Below, piece after piece: positions 17,262 through 24,954 of a DNA stretch of 64,000 bases (its first letter is position 1; every line of letters begins with the position of its first letter). The stretch is from Ostreococcus mediterraneus. Its lineage: Eukaryota; Chlorophyta; Mamiellophyceae; Mamiellales; Bathycoccaceae. Location: positions 207,909 through 271,908 of the forward strand of contig WMKK01000009.1 in assembly GCA_012295225.1 (NCBI GenBank). The letters run 5' to 3'. The notes beneath the pieces were generated by a model. The model was not told the origin of the DNA. It did no database searches and saw only the letters and a program-made list of their open reading frames with translations. Position numbers and translations under genes: made by a program.

Positions 17262-18959
17262 ATGCGGACTGGCGCGCGATGGAGCGCGCGCGCGCGCGCA
17301 TGGGCGATGGTGTGCGTGGTGGCGATGTTTATGATTGGGGTGTACGCCGATTGCGACGCGGGATGCGCGCCGATGAAGGAGATTGAGAAGATCGAGAAGG
17401 AGAAGGCGAAATTGGAGCGCGCGTCTGAAACGTTGCGAGCGCAAGGCGAAACGTTGCGCAAGGAGGTATCGGATGCGGCGGAGAAGGTGAAGAAGATGAA
17501 TGCAGAGGCGGCTGAAGTGCGTGAAGCGAACTCGAAGCGCGTGAAGGAGCTTGAGCACGCGGAGGCGGAGGCGCGCGCGGAGGCAAAGCGAAACGCCGAG
17601 GCGGTGCGCGCTTTGGAAAAGAAGATTGCATCCGCTCAGGAAGAATTAGAATTGACCAAGGCGAGTGAATCCACGCGCTTGAGTATGTGCGAAAGCCGTG
17701 CGAGCGCGGCGGAAGAGGCTTGGGTACCGGTGTGGTTGCAACGCCGCGCGGAGCCGGTGACGGATGCGTCGACGCAAGTGCTGGAATTTGGCAAGGCCAA
17801 GAGTGCCGAAATTGTGGATTTCAGCAAGCAAAAGACCGCACAAGTCGTGAACTTTGGCAAGGAATACATTCCCAAGGTGGTCAACGCTGGTAAGAAGCAA
17901 ACTGCCAAGGTAATCAGCATCGGCAAGGAGCAAACTGCCAAGGTAATCAGCGTCGGCAAGGAGCACACCACCAAAGTGTTAAACGCGGGTAAAGGCGCGG
18001 TAGACGTTGCCGTAAATAAAATGGCCGCGCTGAAAGAGCTTAAAGATGATTTGAAGCAAGCACGATTGATTCACGAAAAGCGTACGGGCAAAAAGAAGAA
18101 CGACAAGCAGCTTCCAAAGAAATTCACGACGCGTCAAGCTGTGCGCGCGTTTGACTTGGCGGATGAATTTTCTTCCCTTATGAGCAGCATCATGGCGAAA
18201 TTCTCTCTTACGCCCATCAAAGATCGAATTTTTAGTGGATGCACGCGCATCTACGCGGCGCTACAAAAGTCTTACCGCGAGCGTTTCATTCCTTTCACTG
18301 AGGATGTTCGCTCAGGCACAGCGAAGCACGTAGGCGTTCCAATTGCTGGATACATTATCGCAGGCGTTGCGAGCATCCCTGCCGAAACCGCATCCAAGCT
18401 TCCTTTCAGCATCCCAAAGTTCACGATTGACGCTCTTTCTGTGCGCATTGCGGACTTTATCTGGGTCGTCATCCTTTCATACATCGCTATGAAGATTCTC
18501 AAGGACATTTTCATCATTCCGTCAAACGAATTTGTTTCGACGTATCAAATCATGAAAGTTCCCGAGGAGGAAGGCGTAGATGTCGTCGTCCACCTTCCGA
18601 ACGTACACAGCATAGATGAGGTGCAATTCAGCTTTGACCCCACATGGAACCAGTTGACGATTGATTGTGACGAAGCCGGTCACAGTGAGTTCATCACCGT
18701 GCCCAAGTGCAAGACGGGCATCAAGAGATGGGCACAACCTGAGCCAAAGTTCTTGGATGGTGAAGAAATTCTTCTCGTTGAACTTAGACCTGTCAATTTA
18801 GCGCGTTCTTTGTCGCGCAAAGAAGCACCCAGCGACGTGCCATTTACGCCTTTCGCAGCCGTGCCCAAGCGCGCCGACGCTGTCGCACCAGCGAAGAAGG
18901 CCGCCGCGCCAGTCAAAAAAGTGAGCGCACGTGCCTCGCGTACGCGCACCCGCGCATGA
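17262..18959 (+). CDS. Signal-peptide protein with coiled coil, seven 11-mer repeats and membrane segment
   Basis: This single-exon protein has 565 aa. A signal peptide (AWAMVCVVAMFMIGVYADC) is followed by a coiled coil (about 35-155, KEIEKIEKEKAKLERASE). Residues 173-249 form seven consecutive 11-residue repeats of the pattern V-x-x-x-G-K-x-x-T-A-K (VISIGKEQTAK, VISVGKEHTTK). Next come a basic helical segment, hydrophobic stretches near 365-380 and 392-412 (IADFIWVVILSYIAM), and a C-terminal beta-rich region (VDVVVHLPNVHSIDEVQFSF) that could be an HSP20/CS-like fold. The tail is Ala/Lys/Arg-rich. Eleven-mer repeats form lipid-binding amphipathic helices in perilipins and synucleins. An ER or lipid-droplet role is inference, and the family is not recognised. 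Confidence 0.75.
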   Translation: MRTGARWSARARAWAMVCVVAMFMIGVYADCDAGCAPMKEIEKIEKEKAKLERASETLRAQGETLRKEVSDAAEKVKKMNAEAAEVREANSKRVKELEHAEAEARAEAKRNAEAVRALEKKIASAQEELELTKASESTRLSMCESRASAAEEAWVPVWLQRRAEPVTDASTQVLEFGKAKSAEIVDFSKQKTAQVVNFGKEYIPKVVNAGKKQTAKVISIGKEQTAKVISVGKEHTTKVLNAGKGAVDVAVNKMAALKELKDDLKQARLIHEKRTGKKKNDKQLPKKFTTRQAVRAFDLADEFSSLMSSIMAKFSLTPIKDRIFSGCTRIYAALQKSYRERFIPFTEDVRSGTAKHVGVPIAGYIIAGVASIPAETASKLPFSIPKFTIDALSVRIADFIWVVILSYIAMKILKDIFIIPSNEFVSTYQIMKVPEEEGVDVVVHLPNVHSIDEVQFSFDPTWNQLTIDCDEAGHSEFITVPKCKTGIKRWAQPEPKFLDGEEILLVELRPVNLARSLSRKEAPSDVPFTPFAAVPKRADAVAPAKKAAAPVKKVSARASRTRTRA

Positions 18960-19043
18960 GTAGACACACATAATCACATTAATTCCACAACATTCCATAT
19001 CCTCAAGAATGCAGCTACTGGTATTGATATTTCATCTCTATCT

Positions 19044-20273
19044 CTATCTATGTTTTCCTACGGACTTTGTTTCGTGCGCAATTTGACTCTCTATGAGTTT
19101 TTTCACACTCGGCGCCTCTTTCGCTAAAAACGAGCCATCCTTTGCCCCTGCGTGCACCTTCATGACCTTTTTCACTACTTTGCTCTCCACCACGTCCGCA
19201 ACATCAGACGTCGTGAGTCCCTGGGCGATGAGAAATGCGAAATGCTCGCGCGTAAATTCTACAACGGCCGCTCTCGCACTCGGCGGCGCCTCAACTGCCT
19301 TTAATGACACTGGAAGAGCAGTGACGTTGTCGTCAAAAGTCAAAGGCGCGATAGATGCCATATTTTTCACATTCTGTCCATCAATGATTGGCGATTTGAT
19401 CTCTACGAACGGTTCTAATAAAACCTCACTCGCGAGCGGCGACAACGGAGCCTCGTCGTGTGTTGACTCGTCTTCATCCGCAATCACTGGATCGAGCCAT
19501 CGCGAATGTGCGTCACCTTTACGCCGCTTACACGCATGCACAAAAAATACTAGGGCATCTCCGCGCACCGTTCGTGCGTCGACCAAATCAATTAAATCTG
19601 CGGCGTTGCTTTGATAGTCTTGAGCCAATGCGCCTGGCGGAGGCTTTGGCGACGTTCCTCCGCGTAACAGTAATTGTGCCGATAAATTCCTATACGTCAC
19701 CTTGCTCGTCGCTTTCACGTGAATCTTTATTTCTTCGTCCACGGCGTCTTTGACTGCGCTTCGACACGCGTCTATATTCGCGTGAATCCACGTCTCTAGA
19801 ATGTCTTTGTGCGCGCCGACGCCCGCAGCTTCGCGTAGCTTTTTCGCGGCTAACGTGTTTAAAAACTTCTGACGCACCGCCTTTGGCACTTTTGCCGGTG
19901 CTGATAGCGAGAACGCCTGCTCAATGATCGGTTGATCTGTCTTAAGCTTGAGCAAGAGCTTTGCATCGGCTTTGGCGAGCGCTTCGGGGTCGATGCTCCG
20001 CGGTTTGACTGGCGCCAAGCTCATCGAGGATGGCGCGTCAGCGACGACCGGACGCGATCTCGGTGGCACAGGTCGATCACCGCGCGGTCTAAACGGTGCA
20101 TTGATGCGTTCGGAGCGTTCTTCTAACGGTACAGTGGGTGGACGGCGGCGCAGCGCGCGCATGGAGTCGCCGTCGTCCTGAAGGAGTTCTGGTTGCGCGC
20201 TCGCAGAGCTCGAGCTTGAGCTTGAGCTCGCGAGAAGTGCCGCGCGGGCGAGGATTGCCTCACGCCGTGACAT
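19044..20273 (-). CDS. Unrecognised 409-residue protein
   Basis: The start at 20273 gives MSRREAILARAALLASS with a long Ser run, then a disordered Pro/Arg-rich part to about residue 95. The rest appears folded and mostly helical: KTDQPIIEQAFSLSAPAKVP, KAVRQKFLNTLAAKKLREAA, HKDILETWIHANIDACRSAV. A C-terminal helical segment contains EFTREHFAFLIAQGLTTSDV and ends in basic residues. Frame length and codon use support a real gene. No domain is recognised. It lies in a convergent pair with the 11-mer repeat gene (85 bp gap). Confidence 0.7.
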   Translation of the reverse strand: MSRREAILARAALLASSSSSSSSASAQPELLQDDGDSMRALRRRPPTVPLEERSERINAPFRPRGDRPVPPRSRPVVADAPSSMSLAPVKPRSIDPEALAKADAKLLLKLKTDQPIIEQAFSLSAPAKVPKAVRQKFLNTLAAKKLREAAGVGAHKDILETWIHANIDACRSAVKDAVDEEIKIHVKATSKVTYRNLSAQLLLRGGTSPKPPPGALAQDYQSNAADLIDLVDARTVRGDALVFFVHACKRRKGDAHSRWLDPVIADEDESTHDEAPLSPLASEVLLEPFVEIKSPIIDGQNVKNMASIAPLTFDDNVTALPVSLKAVEAPPSARAAVVEFTREHFAFLIAQGLTTSDVADVVESKVVKKVMKVHAGAKDGSFLAKEAPSVKKLIESQIAHETKSVGKHR

Positions 20274-20432
20274 TATCGCAGTGGTTTACGTGTTTGTTTG
20301 CTTCGTATTGGTACATGTGAGGCAGAGCGATGTAGGTGTGGCATAAAGTGAGGTCTCAACGCACCCGTGAAAACGTTAAATTGTTTGACTTTTGCAACTA
20401 TACGAAACTATGCAAGCTAGAATGAATTGTAA

Positions 20433-22727
20433 TTAAGCGCGCTTCGACGATGACGGGCGCGTGAGTTCATGTACGACGCGGCGAATGAGCTCACTTGCGT
20501 CAGCGCACGCGGTAGCACCAGCCTGAACACGCCGAGCGCGCACGATTTCTGCACGGCGCCGAACCGAGTCAATGGCGGCTCGAGCTGCGCGAGGCGCTTC
20601 CGGTATCCGTGCAGCTTTGCCCAGAGCTGGAATCAATACGTCTGTGTTCTCTATGATAGCCGTGGTGGTAGATTTGAGCGTTGATACTGCGGTTTCAAGG
20701 GTAATATCATCCGGAGAGGATGACGCTGACGCCGTATCTTCAGCGAGCAGCGTCTCACACGCGTCCAAGAAGTCCTGCACAAGTTTCTCGCGTGTAGCCG
20801 ACCCTTTTTCGCTCAACAAGAAATTCAGCGCGTCTTCAATTGCAATTTTCGTCGCTCGGCGTGCTTCTTCCTCGTTGTTAGTGCACTCACGTTCGCCAAA
20901 CGCTAGCTCGCGAACGCCGGCGACAACCTTTTCAACCGCAACTCGACACGACTCAGCATCTGTACCTGGCGCGCTCATCGGCGCCGTTTCCGAGCCGTAC
21001 GCCTGCACCAAGCGAATCAACCTTTTATATCTAATAGCGCCATCGTCGGAGAGCAACAACCTTCGCAAACTATCTCGCATCTCTGGACTACGATCGCTCA
21101 ACACCCGAGCCAACACGAATGGATAGCTCCGCTCGACGACTCTAAAGGACGGATCAATCGTCGTTGCCGTGCCTTCAAGCGCCGCGAGCGCGCGTAAAAT
21201 GCGCGAAAAATACGGCGGCAACCTAAAGCCGTGCTGCATCAACGCCGTGGAAAGCTGAGAAACAACACCCATGAAATCCATACTGTCCCGAACCTTACTC
21301 GCGCTCTCGCCCGAAAAAACCGTACGCAGCGCCTCGCGCGCGGCTACCGCGTCCACGTGCGGTGGCAAGAAATCCATTATTTGCAAATCCCCCACCAATC
21401 CCGCGGCGTCGCGATTGACAAATCCAATCAACCCGCGCACCATCGCGCGGCGAGTCTCGATTGGGACTTCTACAGTCATGCCAAAATCTAAATAAGTCAA
21501 CCCGCCGTTGGCGGCGACGATTAAATTCCCCGGGTGCGGGTCGGTGTGCATAAACCCCGTCGTGAGGAGCTGGTGCAACGATGCGCGTAAACCGCGATCG
21601 AGAACTTCGCTCGGGGTGAATCCACGCGCAATCATGCCGTCAATGTCTGTTAAGCGTAAGCCGTCAACCCATTCCATGGTGAGAACGCTCGGCGTGCTCA
21701 ACGCGCGCACCACGCGCGGGGCGCCAATGTACCCAGCTAATCCTACCCCAGCATCGCCATCCTCGGCGTAGACCTCGCGAAACCGCTCGCAGTTATCAGC
21801 CTCTTTGGTATAGTCCATTTCTTCAAAGATTCTTCCGACCAACTCGTCGACGATGCCGACAACATCGCTCTTAAAGTTGCGCCATTTCCCGACGACGGCG
21901 ACAAAGCGGCGTAAAATGACGGCGTCGAGCGCGACGAGCTCCGCCAATCCTGGACGCTGGAGCTTGATCGCCACTTGACGCCCGCCCGGAAGCGTAGCGC
22001 GGTATACTTGCGCTAAGGACGCCGCCGCTACGGGAGTTTGGTCGAAGGCGTCGAAAAACTTGATGGGAACGCCTAATTCTCGCTCCAACGCCGCGATGCT
22101 CGACGCCGCGTCCGCCGGAGGCAACGCATCCTGTAATTTCGCCAATTCCTCAACATACTCCACCGGAAACACATCTGCTCGAGTGGACATGACTTGACCT
22201 AATTTAATGTACGCCGGTCCGAGCCTCGTGAGCGTCTCGGTGAACTTTCGAGCACGAATTCGTCGTTCACCGCGTTGCGCCGCGACCCCGACGCCGACGA
22301 GGCTCAATTCATACCCAACCACTAAAGCGCGCCTAAGCACCATCCAAGGCCGCCTAGCGAACCACGCCTCGAACGCTTGGACATCGTAGACTAACGCACG
22401 CACCCAAGGCGCGACGACGACGCCATCATCGGCGCGTATCGACGACCCTTTGCCCGCGTCCTCGTACGCCCCGCGAGCCACGCGCGCGAGCTCCACCCTC
22501 GCATTCATCATCCTAAGCTCCTCATCCGACGCCCAAGACGTCGATGACGACGCGTTTGATGCCCCGCGATCGTGTCCCCGCGCGTTCGACGCCACACATC
22601 GCGCGTACGTCGACGTACGTGCGGCGACATCATCAACGAGCATCGTCATCATCGTCCCACGAGATGAAGAACGAGACGCCGACGCCGACGCGCGAGCGAT
22701 GCGACGCATCGCTTCGCGCGCGCGCAT
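20433..22727 (-). CDS. ABC1/ADCK/UbiB-type atypical protein kinase
   Basis: The protein has 764 aa, with an Arg/Ser/Ala-rich N-terminus that suggests organelle import. The ABC1 kinase core is complete: KLGQ motif (AYIKLGQVMSTRADVFP), QTPVAAASLAQVYRA with the Ala-rich nucleotide loop, VAIKLQRPGL, FEEMDYTKEADN, TMEWVDGLRL, catalytic MHTDPHPGNLIV and metal-binding LDFGM. A long helical C-terminal extension follows. Plant plastid ABC1Ks sit on plastoglobules and regulate prenylquinone metabolism, and mitochondrial ones support ubiquinone synthesis. The plastid is the more likely site here but this is not proven. It is divergent from the rhodanese gene with 160 bp between starts. Confidence 0.9.
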   Translation of the reverse strand: MRAREAMRRIARASASASRSSSRGTMMTMLVDDVAARTSTYARCVASNARGHDRGASNASSSTSWASDEELRMMNARVELARVARGAYEDAGKGSSIRADDGVVVAPWVRALVYDVQAFEAWFARRPWMVLRRALVVGYELSLVGVGVAAQRGERRIRARKFTETLTRLGPAYIKLGQVMSTRADVFPVEYVEELAKLQDALPPADAASSIAALERELGVPIKFFDAFDQTPVAAASLAQVYRATLPGGRQVAIKLQRPGLAELVALDAVILRRFVAVVGKWRNFKSDVVGIVDELVGRIFEEMDYTKEADNCERFREVYAEDGDAGVGLAGYIGAPRVVRALSTPSVLTMEWVDGLRLTDIDGMIARGFTPSEVLDRGLRASLHQLLTTGFMHTDPHPGNLIVAANGGLTYLDFGMTVEVPIETRRAMVRGLIGFVNRDAAGLVGDLQIMDFLPPHVDAVAAREALRTVFSGESASKVRDSMDFMGVVSQLSTALMQHGFRLPPYFSRILRALAALEGTATTIDPSFRVVERSYPFVLARVLSDRSPEMRDSLRRLLLSDDGAIRYKRLIRLVQAYGSETAPMSAPGTDAESCRVAVEKVVAGVRELAFGERECTNNEEEARRATKIAIEDALNFLLSEKGSATREKLVQDFLDACETLLAEDTASASSSPDDITLETAVSTLKSTTTAIIENTDVLIPALGKAARIPEAPRAARAAIDSVRRRAEIVRARRVQAGATACADASELIRRVVHELTRPSSSKRA

Positions 22728-22887
22728 CGCGCAATTACGCGACTATGTCCGTCGACGTCCGTCGCGCGTCGACGGCATGGCGTGGGTGGGTGATGGCGTG
22801 CGCAAAGTGTCGTCGACCGCAGTCCCCGGCGCGCGACGGCACCGACGCACATCGAGGCGGCGACGACGACGACGACGACGGCGAGGA

Positions 22888-23661
22888 ATGATGACGATGC
22901 GGATGATTCGCGCCATCGATGCCGCGCGCGCGTCGCCCGCGGTCGCGTCCGAGCGCGCGCGCGTGGATACGCGCACCGGTAGTTGTTATCCATCGGTAAA
23001 GCCATCGGCTACGGGCGCGCGACGCTGCGTGCGCGCGCGCGCGAGCGAGGATGAGAATGGATTTTGGACGCCTGGGCCGTTTTTGCGTCCAGAAGGGTCG
23101 CCGGGCGCGGAGTCGTACACGGGCCCGACGGTGTGGCGGTTGATGCAAGAGGAGCTCGTCGGCGCCGGTATCGAACAAATCGCGCCGGCGAGCGCGAAGG
23201 CGATGTGCGAAGAGGATGGGTATACGCTCGTTGATGTGCGTCCGTTTGCGGATTATTGTGATCGTCATTGCTGGGGTGCGGTGAATGCGCAATATTATCG
23301 CGCGATGGATGCGAAGGATCCGAGCCAGTGGGGCAAAGCGGCGTTATCGGCGATGATATTTCCTGAGCGCATCGGCACGGCGTATTTAAATGTCACGGAA
23401 AATGAGGATTTCTTGGACGAATTACAAGAGCACGTCGAATGGGGGTCGAAGATTATCTTGTATGATGATGTGGGTGGAGTTTTAGGCGAGCCTGGTGTGG
23501 ATTATGAAAACGGCGTCCAGACGCCGAGTTTGATGGCGCTGTACGAGCTTGCGGCGCGAGGTTGGGGCACGGACAACCTCTTACACATGGCGGGAGGAAT
23601 TGGATATTGGGACGAAATTGAGGGATTTGATTGCGGTGAGTGTGATGTTGAAGAAGAGTAA
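22888..23661 (+). CDS. Rhodanese-like domain protein, probably plastid
   Basis: From ATG 22888 (MMTMRMIRAID) the protein has 257 aa. The first 60 residues are Ala/Arg/Ser-rich and look like a transit peptide. The rhodanese fold shows LVDVRPFADYCDRHCWGAV near its start and LLHMAGGIGYWDEIEG at its end. The usual active-site loop Cys (CxxGxR) is not seen: the loop region reads ILYDDVGGVLGEP. It is therefore probably a non-catalytic, protein-binding rhodanese like several plant thylakoid ones. The frame is open far upstream, but that part overlaps the divergent kinase gene and is not believed. Confidence 0.82.
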   Translation: MMTMRMIRAIDAARASPAVASERARVDTRTGSCYPSVKPSATGARRCVRARASEDENGFWTPGPFLRPEGSPGAESYTGPTVWRLMQEELVGAGIEQIAPASAKAMCEEDGYTLVDVRPFADYCDRHCWGAVNAQYYRAMDAKDPSQWGKAALSAMIFPERIGTAYLNVTENEDFLDELQEHVEWGSKIILYDDVGGVLGEPGVDYENGVQTPSLMALYELAARGWGTDNLLHMAGGIGYWDEIEGFDCGECDVEEE

Positions 23662-23708
23662 CAGGCAAATCGTACGCGGCGCTTCGCGGTGTATAACGTT
23701 AGCGTAGC

Positions 23709-23756
23709 GGATACGTTGGCGGATACGTTGGCGGATACGTTGGCGGATACGTTGGC
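23709..23756 (+). repeat. 12-bp minisatellite, 4 perfect units
   Basis: GGATACGTTGGC is repeated four times without a mismatch in the 246 bp between the convergent rhodanese and carrier genes. It lies in the presumed 3' UTR of both. Confidence 0.95.
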
Positions 23757-23907
23757 GCGTACAGATACAGTATGTAATGAACACCTTCTACGACTACTGC
23801 TGCTAACTACTACCAATGTGCAAACAAATCAAACTGTTACGTGCAATGCTACTAATAAAATCTACCACCTACCCGTGGTGCGTGTGGAAACATTGTTTCG
23901 TTGCCCA

Positions 23908-24858
23908 TCAACCCATTTGCTTCAGCGTCTCGTAAATGTAGAATGAAATCGCAGAACCTGGAGCGACGGACGCCACGCGCGCACCCACACCCGCAAATAA
24001 TCCACGCACGCCTTCGCGCGCGACAACGTTGCGCAACACACGCACGAGAGACGCCTCACCAGGGGCGAACTTCATCGTCTGCACGCGCGTCTTGGCCAAA
24101 TCGAGCGGGTGCGTCGCCGTCGTCGCCGCCGCCGCCGCCCCCGTCGCACACGCCGAACTCACCCACGGCGACACGGCATCGCTGTCTGTATTCGCATTCG
24201 CAAACGCACGTCGTGAGGCGTCATAGATGACGAAATACATGGCCGACCACGGCCACCACACAAAATTTTGCGCCCAATACCCGCGAAACAACCCGCGAAA
24301 CGCGCCCTCTTCTCTAATAATCATCCGCCCCGCGTCGATCCAATGCGTATACGCCCCAGCTCGTGCGTTCGCACTCAACACATTCTGCGTCTGTAAGCGC
24401 TCTTTAATGACATCCATGGGCGTATACACCACGCCAGCGAGCGCTTGCGCCCACGCGCCCGTCGCCGCCGCGCCCGCCGCGCCCTCACCAAACCACCTCG
24501 AGCCGCTCTCCAACCCGATAAAATACGCCCCAGACGCGAACGGCGCGAACGCCGCGACGGCACCGAACCCAGCATACAGCCCTCGCGCGTGCCCGCCCCC
24601 CGTACGCGCCGAACCCGTCGTCATCCGCGCCGCGCCCATGACTTGCGCTCGAGCCTTCATCGTATCCAATGGATGCGTCACCGCGCGCGAGAGCACGCCC
24701 GCGAGCGCCCCGCGAGCGCCCTCGCGCGCGACGCTCGTGACATTCTCCCCATTCGTCGCCTCGCGCGCCGCGTCGCGCGCCATGCGACGACGTCTGGCGC
24801 AGGTGTCCACGGCACGGGGCGACCTGGAACTTGGTCGGTTGGACAGTTGACCGTTCAT
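23908..24858 (-). CDS. Mitochondrial carrier family (SLC25) transporter
   Basis: The protein has 316 aa (291 if it starts at the ATG at 24783, MARDAAREAT). Three carrier repeats are visible, each with the PxDxxKxR-type signature: HPLDTMKARAQV, TPMDVIKERLQT and HPLDLAKTRVQT. The following glycines (GLYAGFGAV, GLFRGYWAQ, GLFAGVGAR) are also in place. The substrate cannot be read from the motifs. The overall look is that of plant carriers of unknown substrate or SAM-type carriers. It faces away from the CRSH gene, with 96 bp between starts. Confidence 0.9.
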   Translation of the reverse strand: MNGQLSNRPSSRSPRAVDTCARRRRMARDAAREATNGENVTSVAREGARGALAGVLSRAVTHPLDTMKARAQVMGAARMTTGSARTGGGHARGLYAGFGAVAAFAPFASGAYFIGLESGSRWFGEGAAGAAATGAWAQALAGVVYTPMDVIKERLQTQNVLSANARAGAYTHWIDAGRMIIREEGAFRGLFRGYWAQNFVWWPWSAMYFVIYDASRRAFANANTDSDAVSPWVSSACATGAAAAATTATHPLDLAKTRVQTMKFAPGEASLVRVLRNVVAREGVRGLFAGVGARVASVAPGSAISFYIYETLKQMG

Positions 24859-24954
24859 GACTCGTCAACGAGTCCCTCCGAGCTCGTGACGTCGACCGCG
24901 GCTGTGGCTAAGACGTCAATCACCGGCGCCTTTGCGTCGACGCCACCGCGCACG

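Noticed and set aside
22450-22887. Long upstream extension of the rhodanese frame
   Set aside because: It is antisense to the N-terminal part of the ABC1 kinase gene and ends in an Arg run from a GAC repeat; the believable start is 22888.
24445-24954. Upstream continuation of the CRSH frame for 170 codons
   Set aside because: It is the complement of the mitochondrial carrier gene and reads as Arg/Ala-rich sequence without protein character; the first plausible start is 24955.
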